Origin: Candidatus Kapaibacterium sp.
GTDB taxonomy: Bacteria > Bacteroidota > Ignavibacteria > Kapaibacteriales > UBA7675
Direction of reading: 5' to 3'
Length of the DNA: 36,316 bases
Assembly: GCA_028284775.1 (NCBI GenBank)
Contig: JANQRB010000183.1
Location: 1 to 36,316, forward strand
Shown one piece after another: positions 10,601-18,793 of the stretch (the first letter of the stretch is position 1; every line of letters starts with the position of its first letter). The position numbers were made by a program, and so were the translations under genes. The notes below the pieces were generated by a model that ran no database searches, was not told the DNA's origin, and was given only the letters and a program-made list of their open reading frames with translations.

Positions 10601-13600
10601 GCATGTCGCCGAAGCCGCCGCCGTCATCGACCTGCCACTGAATCTCGGGTAACGGCATTCCTTCGAACTCCACCACGAAGCTGGCATTGCCGCCTTCGCA
10701 GACTTCCTTCTCCTGTGGCTCTTCCAATATTTTCGGTTCGCGAAAAACCGTCAGCAGCGCGCCGCTGGAGGTGATGCTGCCGCAGCTGTTCGTGAAAACG
10801 GCGCGATAGACGTTTCCATCGAAGAGCTCCGTTATGGCGCTGATCGTCAGGGTGGTCGAGCCGCCGCCGCCGATATCCACGAATCCGAGACCGTCATCCC
10901 GATCCACCTGCCACTGAACTTCGGGCATCGGCTTGCCCGTCGCGTGGGCCTTAAAGCTTGCCTGCCCGCCTTCGCAAACTTCCTTGGGCATCGGCTGATG
11001 TCGCATAGCGGGGACGGTGTCAATACTCAGGGCCACCGAATCGCCGATAACGGTGCCGCAGGTATTGGAAGCAAGGGCACGATACAGAAAACCTTCCCAA
11101 CTGCGCTGCACATTGCTTAAGGTGAGGGTGGAGCTGGTTTCGCCGCCAAGATCGAGCCAACCGGCGCCCTGGTTGGATTGCCATTGAATTCGCGGCGCGG
11201 GCCGTCCCTCGGCAATCAAGGTGAAGCTGGCATCCGAGCCCTCGCAAACAGTAGTCGGACGGGCCTCGCTTCTGATTGAAGGCAGCGTATTGATCGTGAC
11301 GCAAACGATAGATGAATAAACGGTGCCACAGGAATTGCTGAAACGCGCGCGAAACTTGTGATTGTGCATCGCCAGGCTGACGTTGCTGATCGTTAGCGTC
11401 GTGGCAGTGCTGCCGGTCATATCATTGAAACCGCCGCCACTGTCTCGTTCCCACTGCACTTCGGGAGTCGGAAATCCTTCGGCCTCGGCGCTCAGGTTCA
11501 GGCTGCCGCTGGTACAAATTGCCAGCGTTGAGGGAATGTCTTTGCTAACGAGCGGAAGAGTATAGACTGTCAAAGTAGCCGCCTGCGACGTGTCCGCTCC
11601 GCATTCATTACTGTAAATCACCCGATAAAGAAAGCCGTTGCTCGCAGCCGGAACGTCAGGCAATTCCAGGCGCTCGGCATCGGCGCCGGCCATATCCTGC
11701 CAACCGCCGCCGTCATTGCGCTGCCACTGAATCGTCGGCGTTGGCCGCGCGTCGACCCGGGAGTCAAAGGCGGCGAGTTCCGTTTCGCAGACCGCCGTGC
11801 TGGTTGGCTGGTCCACGATCATTGGCCGGGTATTGACCGTCAACAGCGCCTCTGTCGTCAGCGTGGCGCATGTGTTGCTGATGACAGCCCGCAGGATACT
11901 CAGATGTTCGGAGCGATCGATATTGCTCAGTGTAAGGCTGGCGAAGGTTTCGTTCGGCAGGTCCGTAAAGGGGCCGCCTGTACTTTGCTGCCACTGAATC
12001 TCAATGCCGCTTAAAGTCGCCAGACTCACGCTGAAGCTCGTCGAACCGGTCTCGCACACGGTGCGTGGTCGCGGTCCGTCGAGCAGTTCGGGGCCGGTAT
12101 AGACCGTCAGGCCGGCCGGCGCGGACGTATCGGCGCCGCAGTCATTGCTGAATATCGCCCGGTACATATTTTTGTTGCTGGAGGTCGCTACGCCGCTCAA
12201 TGAGAGGGTGGGGCTGTCCGCACCCGCAATGTCGGTCCATGTCAGGCCTTCGAAGACCTGCCAGCGAACCGCAATCGGCGTAGATCCGGTACTTTGGGCA
12301 AAAAAGTCGACATTCTGCAGGGAACAAATTGTCTGGCTGGTGGGCTGGACGCTGAGCATCGGCGCCGTATCGACGCTCAGGCCGATGCCGGCCGATGTCA
12401 CGGTACCGCAGGTATTTGTGGCCGTCAGACGGTAAGCAAAGCCGTGCGAACTGCGATCAACATTGTTCAGGGTCAAGCTTGAACTTGTTGCGCCGCCGAT
12501 ATCGCTGAAGCCCGCGCCGCTGTCTTCCTGCCACTGCAAAGCGGCCGCGGGCGAGGCAGCCACTACGGCGCTGAAGGTAACGGTCGTGAACTCGCAAATC
12601 GAGGTGCTGGAAGAAATCGAAACGATGGACGGTCCCACCTGAACGGTCAGACTGACGGAAGGAGAAGTCACCGATCCACAGGTATTTTTGAAGACGGCCC
12701 GCAACAGAATGCCGTCGTCCGGGATCTGTACACTGCTCAGAGTCAGATTCGTCGACGTAGCGCCGCCCAGATCCTGGAAACCGCCGCCGTCGTTGCGGTC
12801 CACCTGCCATTGAACTTCCGGTGCCGGAATACCGCTGGCAGTGGCCGTAAAATACGCGTCGTCATTTTCACAGACTTCCTGGTCTTCCGGCTCCAGCGTT
12901 ACGAGCGGCAACTCATAGAAGCCCAGCGTTACGGGCACGGTCGCCGCCGTGCCGCAGTCGTTGTCAAAGACCGCCTGATAGCGATAACCTGACAGCGCCG
13001 GCGAAACGGAGCTCAGCGTCAGAGTCGTGCTGGTCGCGAGGGGAATGTCGACGAAACCGAAGCCGTCATCCACCCGCCACTGGATGCCCGGCTGTGGAAT
13101 GCCGTCAGCCTCGGCGCTGAGGCTGAGGTCGGCATCCGGGCAGATAGTCTTGGTAAGCGGCGGTTGCCTGCTGATTACCGGCGCAGTGTGGACCGTCAAC
13201 AGCGCCGACGAGCTGGTCACGCTGCCGCAGTCATTTGTCAGTACAAGCCGGTATTCATTGCCGTCCATTCCGACCTGTACATTGGCGATCGTCAGGGAAG
13301 AGTGCGTTGCATTGTTAACATCCTGCCAGCCGCCGCCGTCATTGACCTGCCATTGCAGGGTCGGCGTCGGCGCGCCGGCTGCAACGACGGCAAAAGTCGC
13401 TGCCTGGCCGGTACACGTAGTCACATCCAGCGGCGCATCCACGACGCTGGGCGCCGCATTGACAGTCAGCTCGACAACGCTGGATGTGGCGCTGCTGCAA
13501 ACATTGGTAATAATGGCGCGATAGCGATTGCCGTCAAGATCGAAGGTAACGCCCGGCAGTTGGAGCGTCAAGCTGGTGGCCCCCGTGAGATCCTGCCAGC

Positions 13601-16600
13601 CGCCGCCCTCGTCTACCTGCCACTGAACGAAGAGCGTCGGCGTGCCGCTGGCCTGCACGATGATGTCGACATCCTGCAGTTCGCAGGCCGTAACCGCGGC
13701 CGGCGGTTGCAGGGTGATCTGCGGCTGCTGCTGTACCGTAAGGGAGACGACCGTGCTGGTCGATACTCCGCAGATATTGCTGAATATTGCCCGGTAGTTC
13801 GTGGTGATGCCGGTATAGGGTAGGTTGAGCAATTTGAGGGTGGCGCCTGTCTCGTCGGGAATGTCGCCAAAACCGCCGCCGCTGTCGCGTTGCCATTGAA
13901 TCGACGGTGCGGGCTTGCCCTGGCTCTGTACCTGCAGGATGACGTCTTCGCCGGCGCAGACGGTTGGCCTGGTCGGCAGAATAGCGCCCTCGGGCTCGGT
14001 GTTCACGGTCAGGAGAGCCGTCGAGGAAGTGATGCTGCCGCAGGTATTACTCAGAATCACCTGGTACTGATTGCCGTCCATTGCCGCACTGGCCGCAGGG
14101 ATCGAATAACTGTCAGCATCAGCGCCGGGGATATCCGCGAAGCCGCCGCCTTCGTCCACCTGCCACTGGATAGCAATGGGAGCCGTGCCTTGAAACTGGA
14201 CGCTAAACTGAAGCGGATCCGCGGCGCAGACCGCCTGTGTCACCGGCTCGAGCGTAATGCGCGGCGCGCTGATAACACGCAGCTTCGCCGCCGCCGAGAA
14301 GACGGTGCCGCAGGCATTTTTGAAGCGCGCGCGGTACTCGAAGCCATCTTCATTTTCGCTGACGTCCACGATGGTGAGCGTTGCCAGCGTGGCATCGCTG
14401 ATATTCTGAAAGCCAATTCCATCCTGGGCATCGACCTGCCATTGAATGGCCGGATCCGGCTGTCCCGAGGCTGCCGCCGTGAACTGGACCGTCGCGCCCG
14501 AGCACACCGTCTGTTTCTGCGGATCCAGCGTTACGACGGGCGGAGTATTGACAATCAGCGTCAAAGTATCGGAGGTATCGGGCGGGGCGCAGTCGCCTTC
14601 GGCAACCAGGTAATAGTCGCCGGCATCCGATGCGCTCAAGGCGAAAAATATCAATGAGGTCGTCGTGCCGCCGTTGGCCACCGAAACTGCTGTGCCGCCG
14701 TCTTTGTACCATTGAAGGCCGTCCAGTCTGGCATTGCTGACTACCACGGGTGTTGTCAGCATCGAAAAACTTTGCCCCACGCAACGTTCGACCTTTTCGG
14801 GCGGCTGTGTTGTAATGGACGGGGGCGGTTTGATCGTAAATCCTCCTTCGGCCGAATAGACCAGCGGCGGAGTGCAATCATTACTAAGACGCAGCCGGTA
14901 CAGCCAGTTCAGGTTGTGCTGCGAGGCCGTCGTCGTAAAGCTTGTGCCCGTAGCAAGGGGAATCGGGTCCCAGTTGCTGCCGCCGTCCGTTGATACCTCC
15001 CACTGCCGCAGGGCCTCCGGACGGGCGTCGTAGTCGACGTCGAAAACAATAACATCGTCTTCACAGGCGGCGATGTTGTCGGCATCGTCAGTAATCTCGG
15101 GTGCGAAATTGACCGTGAGCGTCGTCTCTTCGGATATGTCCGTGCCGCAGACATTGTTGAACACAGCCCGAAAACGTCGGTTATGCCAATTGCGGTTGAC
15201 ATTGTTGACAATGAGACTCTTGTTCGTTTCGCCCGGCATATCCTGCCATCCGCTGCCGCTATTCTGTTGCCATTTGACCGAGGGCGTCGGTTTGCCGCTT
15301 GCATCGGCATCGAATTGAATATTAGCGCCTTCACAGACCACCAGCGTGGCGGGCGAGGCGAAGACCAGCGGCGCTTCATTGACCGTCAGTACCGCTATGG
15401 TGGATGTCGTGCTGCCGCAATCATTGCTGAAGACGGCGCGGTATTGATACTGATCCATCGCGATCGTGACATTGGCTTCGGTATAGCTTTTGTCGTCGGC
15501 GCCGGGAATATCGGTCCAGGTATTGCCGTCGTCAATGCTGCGCTGCCACTGCACCAGTGGATCCGGCGTTCCGTCGGCATCGGCGCTGAAAATGGCGTCA
15601 TCGCCGATGCAGGCGGCTTCGTCGATGGGCGAGCCAGTCAGCGAGGGCGATTCATAAATCTTAAATACATCACTGGTATCGTCCAGCGTCGGATTGACGG
15701 CATCGACGATACGAATCCGAAAATCGCCGACTTTGGCGGTCGGAATGGTCCAGTCATAGGTCTCGATTTGCGTAACGATTGATTTCGTGGCGATTGTCTC
15801 CAGGAAATCATCATTCTCGTCCAACAGCTCGATAATGACATCCGTGTTGCCGCTGCGGCTCCATTTGATTTCCAGCACATCGCCGGTGCAGATGATAGTG
15901 CCGCTCGTGGGATGGATAACATCGATGCTGTCTTTGGCCAGCTCGAAGTGCAGGACGTACGCGTCGGTATCCGTCTGGTACACGCGTTCATAAGCATCCA
16001 GCGAAGTAGGAAATTTCGCTGAACTTGTGGCGCCCGCAACATAGACCCGGTTGTTCGCAATGTCATGCGACATGCCGATATTGGGAAAGTGCGTTTCGTT
16101 AGGCGAGCCTTCCGGGGATTGTTCGCTGCCGGCGGCGCCGTAGTAAGTAGAGTATTCCAGGTCGGCGGCGCCATTGCCGGCCATCACGATTTTTGCGAGA
16201 AAGAGATCGTCGCTGCCGCGATTTGTTTCGAAGTAACTGCCTTCCTTGGTCGGGAAATCGGTTGAGGTCGTCACGCCCGCCACGTAGGCCGAATCGCCGA
16301 GCACCACCACGCGATAGCCGAAATCCCGGAACTTGCCGCCCAGGTAGGACGAATATATCAGGGCGTCGCTGCCGGTTTCGGTCAGATCGAAGCGCGCTAC
16401 AAATGCGTCTTGCTGATTGTTGTGCGTCGCATCGTGGGGCGTGGTGGTCAGCGGAAATGCATCGTCCGTTTCGTCGGAGCGGGTGCTGCCGGTAATCACG
16501 ACGAGCGTGTCATCGACGACGAAAATGCCCGCGCCGTAATCCTGCAGCTCGCCGCCGTAGTACGTTGAGTAGAGAATCGAGCTGGCGCTGCTGTTAATAT

Positions 16601-18209
16601 GCGTCACGAAGGCATCAATGTTAAGATCGACGTCCGTCGTGGAGACATCGATATTGAAGCTACGGTCGTAAGAATCTACGGTTGTCTGGAAATTGTTGCT
16701 GTTGGCTATCCCCGTGTAGCCTGTCACGTAAGCTTCGCCACTGGAATTGACAAAGATATCGAGCGCTACGTCACGGGCCTTGCCACCGAGAAATGTCGAA
16801 TAGTCCAGGGCGGAGCCGTCCGTGCTGAATTTTGTAATAAACGCTTCCGACTCAGGAGTGGTCCGGCTGTTGTCAAATACACCCGGCGTCAGATGAAAAT
16901 CTCCTGAAAATGTCGTCCCGGTGATATAGGCGTGTTTGTCTTCCACAAAAATCGCATAGGCCCAATCGCCGGCGCTGCCGCCGAGAAAAGAGGACCATTC
17001 CAGATTGTCGAGATCATTGTTGAGTTTAGCGACGAAGACGTCGTGCAGACCGCCGTTATAGACTTCGTCGAAAGCGCCGGTGGTGGTGGGGAAATCATGC
17101 GAATCCGTATAGCCCGTAATGTAAACGTCGCCATCGGCGTCGATGTCGATGTCGCGCGCGAATTCATCGTCGACGTCGCCGATAAAGGTGGACTGTTCCA
17201 GGTCGGAAGCATCGCTGTTGAAGCGCGAAACAAAAACGTCGATATCGCCGGCGTGACTGACCTGATAGCCGCCCGTCGTCTCCGGAAAGCTGGTCGATTC
17301 GGTATAGCCCGTTGCAAAAACCTTGCGATTGCTGCCGCTGCCGTATACCTCCACACCATAGCCGACGTCTTTCGAACCGTCGCCAAGATAGGTGCTGAAA
17401 ATAAGTGGATCGATAATCAGCGGAAGTGCTGGATCATAAGCGCCTATCTCGAAGCTCAGCAAAACTTTTGTGCCTTCGTCGGCTGTAAGCTTAAACCGGC
17501 AGGAAACATCGCGTTCGCCGTCGGGACCGGACTGAAAAGCGCGCAGGCCGCTGTTGACGACATCACCCAGGGAGCTGCCGAGGCGCAAGGCGCCTTTTTC
17601 ATCGATGATGGCCTCGTCGGCGCCGCTGATTCGCCAGACAAGCTGCGAGGGATCGGCGCCGGGGGCTACATGGAAATCATAACGCGGCAGGCCCTTGTCG
17701 AAGTACAGCCGCATGTCGATACCGGGCAGTACATCGCGCCGCCACACTTCCCGGTACAGGCCGACGTTGCGAACCCACCGCGAGGGATCCGCACCGCGAA
17801 AGTAATTGTAGCGCGCCGTCATCGGCTGGTCGCCGGCGGTATGAGCGTTCTGCTCTGCGCCTAACAACTCATAGCGCAAGACGTGGCCTAGCTTATACTT
17901 TTGCGAATCTTTGATTGAAAGTGAATGACTTCGTGTGCCGTCCCGCTCGATAAATTTGAAATTGTCGAAGACAAAGCCGCTCTCGGTCAGCCAGACGTGC
18001 ATCGATCGGACTCGCGCTACAAAGAGAGCCTCAGACGGCCACTGTCCACGGTTTTCGATGAAAAAACGATTGTCCGACTGCGTCCGAAGCACATTGTCCG
18101 GGGAAGGTGGCGAAATGCCTCTACTCTTGTCGGCCGCTATGTTCTCCGACGCGGCGGAGATGACACTGCAGCCTAAGAGGAGCGAAAGGATGTACCAACC
18201 AATTCTCAT
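4383..18209 (-). CDS. Giant T9SS-secreted protein: SBBP propeller plus 35 Ig-like domains
   Basis: A 4608-residue protein from the ATG at 18209. The frame extends 13 codons further to a TTG at 18248, but MRIGWYILSLLLGCSVISA is a good signal peptide only from the ATG. Order of parts: signal peptide; DUF7948-like region with FIENRGQWP; seven SBBP repeats (STYLGD/SSFLGG motifs) at about residues 270-770, fitting a seven-bladed propeller; a Kre9/KNH-like domain (GDVLEIKWSRSG) to about 855; 35 Ig-like domains of about 90 residues, each with a Cys near the start and usually another in a YRAVFSNxCG motif; about 300 residues resembling ASPM/SPD-2/Hydin modules; a possible cohesin-like fold; and a C-terminal T9SS sorting domain (LAPNPVRDEVEI ... 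SGSYQIVF). A surface or extracellular adhesin/structural role is inferred. The OmpA-family gene follows by 12 bp. Confidence 0.9.
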   Translation of the reverse strand: MRIGWYILSLLLGCSVISAASENIAADKSRGISPPSPDNVLRTQSDNRFFIENRGQWPSEALFVARVRSMHVWLTESGFVFDNFKFIERDGTRSHSLSIKDSQKYKLGHVLRYELLGAEQNAHTAGDQPMTARYNYFRGADPSRWVRNVGLYREVWRRDVLPGIDMRLYFDKGLPRYDFHVAPGADPSQLVWRISGADEAIIDEKGALRLGSSLGDVVNSGLRAFQSGPDGERDVSCRFKLTADEGTKVLLSFEIGAYDPALPLIIDPLIFSTYLGDGSKDVGYGVEVYGSGSNRKVFATGYTESTSFPETTGGYQVSHAGDIDVFVSRFNSDASDLEQSTFIGDVDDEFARDIDIDADGDVYITGYTDSHDFPTTTGAFDEVYNGGLHDVFVAKLNNDLDNLEWSSFLGGSAGDWAYAIFVEDKHAYITGTTFSGDFHLTPGVFDNSRTTPESEAFITKFSTDGSALDYSTFLGGKARDVALDIFVNSSGEAYVTGYTGIANSNNFQTTVDSYDRSFNIDVSTTDVDLNIDAFVTHINSSASSILYSTYYGGELQDYGAGIFVVDDTLVVITGSTRSDETDDAFPLTTTPHDATHNNQQDAFVARFDLTETGSDALIYSSYLGGKFRDFGYRVVVLGDSAYVAGVTTSTDFPTKEGSYFETNRGSDDLFLAKIVMAGNGAADLEYSTYYGAAGSEQSPEGSPNETHFPNIGMSHDIANNRVYVAGATSSAKFPTSLDAYERVYQTDTDAYVLHFELAKDSIDVIHPTSGTIICTGDVLEIKWSRSGNTDVIIELLDENDDFLETIATKSIVTQIETYDWTIPTAKVGDFRIRIVDAVNPTLDDTSDVFKIYESPSLTGSPIDEAACIGDDAIFSADADGTPDPLVQWQRSIDDGNTWTDIPGADDKSYTEANVTIAMDQYQYRAVFSNDCGSTTSTIAVLTVNEAPLVFASPATLVVCEGANIQFDADASGKPTPSVKWQQNSGSGWQDMPGETNKSLIVNNVNRNWHNRRFRAVFNNVCGTDISEETTLTVNFAPEITDDADNIAACEDDVIVFDVDYDARPEALRQWEVSTDGGSNWDPIPLATGTSFTTTASQHNLNWLYRLRLSNDCTPPLVYSAEGGFTIKPPPSITTQPPEKVERCVGQSFSMLTTPVVVSNARLDGLQWYKDGGTAVSVANGGTTTSLIFFALSASDAGDYYLVAEGDCAPPDTSDTLTLIVNTPPVVTLDPQKQTVCSGATVQFTAAASGQPDPAIQWQVDAQDGIGFQNISDATLATLTIVDVSENEDGFEYRARFKNACGTVFSAAAKLRVISAPRITLEPVTQAVCAADPLQFSVQFQGTAPIAIQWQVDEGGGFADIPGADADSYSIPAASAAMDGNQYQVILSNTCGSITSSTALLTVNTEPEGAILPTRPTVCAGEDVILQVQSQGKPAPSIQWQRDSGGGFGDIPDETGATLKLLNLPYTGITTNYRAIFSNICGVSTSTVVSLTVQQQPQITLQPPAAVTACELQDVDIIVQASGTPTLFVQWQVDEGGGWQDLTGATSLTLQLPGVTFDLDGNRYRAIITNVCSSATSSVVELTVNAAPSVVDAPLDVTTCTGQAATFAVVAAGAPTPTLQWQVNDGGGWQDVNNATHSSLTIANVQVGMDGNEYRLVLTNDCGSVTSSSALLTVHTAPVISRQPPLTKTICPDADLSLSAEADGIPQPGIQWRVDDGFGFVDIPLATSTTLTLSSVSPALSGYRYQAVFDNDCGTAATVPVTLGFYELPLVTLEPEDQEVCENDDAYFTATASGIPAPEVQWQVDRNDGGGFQDLGGATSTNLTLSSVQIPDDGILLRAVFKNTCGSVTSPSVSLTVQVGPSIVSISSSTSICEFTTVTFSAVVAASPAAALQWQEDSGAGFSDIGGATSSSLTLNNVDRSSHGFAYRLTATNTCGTVTSAGIGLSVDTAPMLSVQPTSQTICSLQNVDFFAQSTGSTPIAVRWQVFEGLTWTDIAGADSPTLSLSGVATSSNKNMYRAIFSNDCGADTSAPAGLTVYTGPELLDGPRPRTVCETGSTSFSVSLATLSGIEIQWQQSTGGPFTDLPNETFASLTLSNIDRSEHLSILRAVISNTCATLTTEALLTVNTRPMIVDQPTSTAVCETELAAFDSRVDARPTPTIQWQRNDGGGWQDMAGADAERLELPDVPAASNGFLYRVIYSNECGADTSQAATLTVYTLPLVSKDIPSTLAICTSGSLNLSAEAEGFPTPEVQWERDSGGGFNDMTGSTATTLTISNVSLAMHNHKFRARFSNSCGTVYSSIVCVTINTLPSIRSEARPTTVCEGSDASFTLIAEGRPAPRIQWQSNQGAGWLDLGGETSSTLTLSNVQRSWEGFLYRALASNTCGTVIGDSVALSIDTVPAMRHQPMPKEVCEGGQASFKAHATGKPMPEVQWQVDRDDGLGFVDIGGGGSTTLTISAITELFDGNVYRAVFTNSCGSITSSGALLTVFREPKILEEPQEKEVCEGGNASFVVEFEGMPLPEIQWQVDDGGGFGDMPNETHSTLRLTNVDVTLDGNMYRAILSNSCGSVESEAALLTIATAPRISLQPTTTAICEGLDASFEADATAEPAATVQWQHFVGGSFQDIGGADQPTLQISNVDIGLHLRRYRAVFTNTCGSITSAEAQLIVHTAPTVRLDPEDQSVCIGSSASFSAAANGDPAPAMQWQVDSGGGFGDIAGATQGTLTIADVQDAMDGYRYRAVFSNTCGSVETLSAMLTVLSAPRIAIEPQSSSACVGDDVILTASADGSTPMAIQWQLNEGSGFGDISDATESSLTIPAVTLAFDGNEYRVLFRNDCGVSTSTIALLTVNTLPTISRHPEDAEACVGDEAVFRSNAEGTLAADVQWQRDALDGNGFTDLGGERSTTLVVQALSDVMDGYRYRAVFSNLCGSIESSSATLSVNLAPAISREPEGVTACEGDEVRFSAEASGKPEPEVQWQVDANDGGGFVEIGGATSATLVLNSISAADRDNWYRAIFTNTCGQVTSAAVQLRIDDPPVISDQPDDLTICAGDELFFELAADSPPAFDIQWQLFDGSSFNAIDGATSSTLRLTDVPADWDGRVYRAVLRNHCGTTASSLATLTVETAPETDSHPTDTRACVGDLVTFNATALGRPQPAMQWQVNRNDGSGFVDIPAATEGSLQVPAVTRAMDGYRYRLVFSNPCGMDLSDEAVLSVDEAPQITLQPDDLRACEGEDLLLQAAASGEPAPAVQWQVDRNDGSGFIDLSDATTASFTLRDIQAGQDGYHYRAIFSNRCGNATTLSVSLTVDTFPIVISQPTSQTTCANGDVSFTVDVDGTPLPDIRWQRNTGSGFQDISGAVGPVLSIGSIPADFDGFEYRAVIVNRCGALTSTAALLQVHTAPSVDLEPRTLIVCEGASVTFATAGVGNPTPAIQWQQDLGSGFDDLIGQNGTTLTLTSVSAALNGTRYRAVFSNQCGSANSRSALLEVQEGPAVIRNPEPTVACEGDDITLRADALGSPRPTVQWQIDRGSGFTDIVDATSTTLTLSSIPRSANGHNYRAVFSNSCGSVSSLAAQLQINFAPQIRNEPADMIVCEGDDARFSALAQGLPTPTVQWQQNDGSGWADITGAQSTTLTLTEVGTAMDKLELRAVFSNSCGSATSALVRLNVNTGPVIVRQPEDKDACENEDLVLTAAATGTPTPTVQWQVDDGSGFSAIDEATTTSLTLRAIPASFDGYRYRAVFRNTCGTVASVAAQLRIAFPPMIVTNPTAAVVCQGNTVSFSAAADGEPAPAVQWQVNDGSGYRPIGGATSTTLELLDVEPQWSGNEYKAVFTNICGAVETAPARLTVDRLPVTASEPQDLTVCAGEDAEFQAAAEATPPPQIQWQVDRGAGFNDVPSATGTTLRIENVGAAFNGYRYRALFANRCGVASSSEATLTVLRAPVVTSDPQDVTVCENNDVSFSAAAAGTPAPDLQWQVNDGSGWRDVAGADQLTLELQGVTAAMNGYRYRALFSNRCAAGIASSSAVLTVQRFAMSLLEEGRTIGDTLDFGELIRCENGTTLTKSLVLTSTSIGISTGTIAGVTLSGPFVSNLAEGSPLQAGSPLPFELSFEPDSDGEVFGRLDITIEPCDVSRSIVLRGLQSFPGLVARESQTTFGTVGVGGSAERSIVFVNTGTTLLELDDLADIQAPFQVIRTEPPLPLPLAIGPGDSVIVYVEYRPRVQDRSDESTLTARSATPCPLEASVTLRGNSAPPPRARIVARPAMLDFGDVMVTKDKSLDLILENLGNKVGQISGIAFDDPATRFSLVNSVTIPLIIEPGQQKIIPINFAPQDVRLHSDSLRFANDDGGELVVYLTGNGIPLPESFTSIVVPALTADPNTSDFPIPVILEDERNLRDVQIQRLTLALRFDASVFFPERVSRGRISYNEAFINTANNKLERLLEITIEAADFDVLPTTGSTLTQVFGTVLLGEHDRSDILIDSAAWDVGLGFDSVFTSDGSLELTGICRVGGSRLLRLNRSFGIRSLAPNPVRDEVEIITEGVGSGEASLEIFSSAGKLRYSKIWMLRPSELHAADNFDVHRIATGELPSGSYQIVFRTFERRAVRRLLIIK
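6119..15651 (-). repeat. Array of 35 tandem Ig-like domains (about 272 bp per unit)
   Basis: I counted 35 units by aligning successive starts (hydrophobic x P ... xxC), the central IQWQVD motif, the TSTTLTLSxV segment and the closing YRAVFSNxCGSxTS xxLTVxxAP. Average length is about 91 residues. Units 3 and 4 (nearest the N-terminus) are the most divergent: their second Cys is in DCTPP or DCAPP rather than NxCG. In unit 4 the core is LQWYKDGG, and its YYLVAEG is closer to a general Ig domain. Unit 35 has a two-residue insertion after its second Cys (RCAAGIASSS). Most units differ enough at DNA level that the array is old, not a fresh tandem expansion. Confidence 0.92.
15940..17410 (-). repeat. 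Seven SBBP repeats (predicted seven-bladed propeller)
   Basis: Seven copies of the blade signature occur: FSTYLGD, QSTFIGD, WSSFLGG, YSTFLGG, YSTYYGG, YSSYLGG and YSTYYGA. Each is followed by a VYITGYT-like strand and a DFPTT-like turn, then DVFVAKL or similar. SBBP repeats build beta-propellers, and seven copies fit a closed ring. The segment precedes the Kre9-like domain and the Ig array. Confidence 0.85.
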
Positions 18210-18793
18210 GCGCCTGGCACCATAGAAAATGAACAGGGAGGCCACCAACTATCCGATAGGAATCGTCGGTAAACTACTCCCTATGAAAAATTCGTACCAA
18301 TAAGCAAATGGCTAGGGCTATTTTTAGCCAAATCCGTGTTTTGGGGGAAATTCACTTGTACAAATATCGCCATTTGGCTCTTAATCATCAAAGAAAGGGC
18401 GCCTTGGCGTCTTCCTAAAAGAATGCTGAGCGAATAGATTGATTCAGAATCCGCCAGGCTTTCAATGAACCGCACACGGCAGAGAAGGGCCTCCCCCTTG
18501 ATTCGGCCGTTTTGCAATTCTTGTCTCTCGTTCGATCGGAATGAAGGGTGTGTGTGTATGGGCTATGGCTTTTCAGCTTAGATATGTCCCTTTGTCATTC
18601 CGTGCGCACAATTTATCAGAAGCATGCAAGCTTTCAAAAAGCGATTCACCAAAGCGACCCTGATTACGACACTGCATTTCCGTTTGGGAAATTTTTATCA
18701 ATCTTGTCCTGACGCAAGAAGCGGAACACCCCCGGTAGGCATTCCGCTTCATTGTTCTTCAATATGTCGGTTCAGGGCTTATCAGCGCGCGAA
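18210..18793. other. Intergenic region between ftsH and the giant-protein gene
   Basis: No convincing gene is present; the short frames here lack ribosome binding sites and recognisable sequence. The region must hold the end of the ftsH transcript (hairpin at 18718-18750) and the promoter and leader of the giant gene. Near 18313-18330 there is a small GGCTA/TAGCC stem around a T4 loop. The ATG at 18209 is preceded by CCAGGCGC, a poor Shine-Dalgarno. Confidence 0.5.
18718..18750 (-). terminator. Terminator-like hairpin downstream of ftsH
   Basis: GAAGCGGAA (18718-18726) and TTCCGCTTC (18742-18750) form a perfect 9-bp stem with a 15-nt loop. On the minus strand the stem begins 43 bp after the ftsH stop and is followed by TTGCGTC, so the T tract is short. 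Position and stem strength support transcription termination. Confidence 0.6.

Noticed and set aside
6119..15651. The 272-bp periodic sequence as a CRISPR array or mobile repeat
   Set aside because: Units are long, diverged, without spacers, and translate throughout in one frame as Ig-like domains.
18210..18248. TTG start at 18248 for the giant protein
   Set aside because: The ATG at 18209 begins a clean signal peptide; the TTG would add 13 residues before it.
18281..18517. 78-codon minus-strand frame between ftsH and the giant gene
   Set aside because: No convincing ribosome binding site, no domain, and lies where the promoter and leader of the giant gene are expected.
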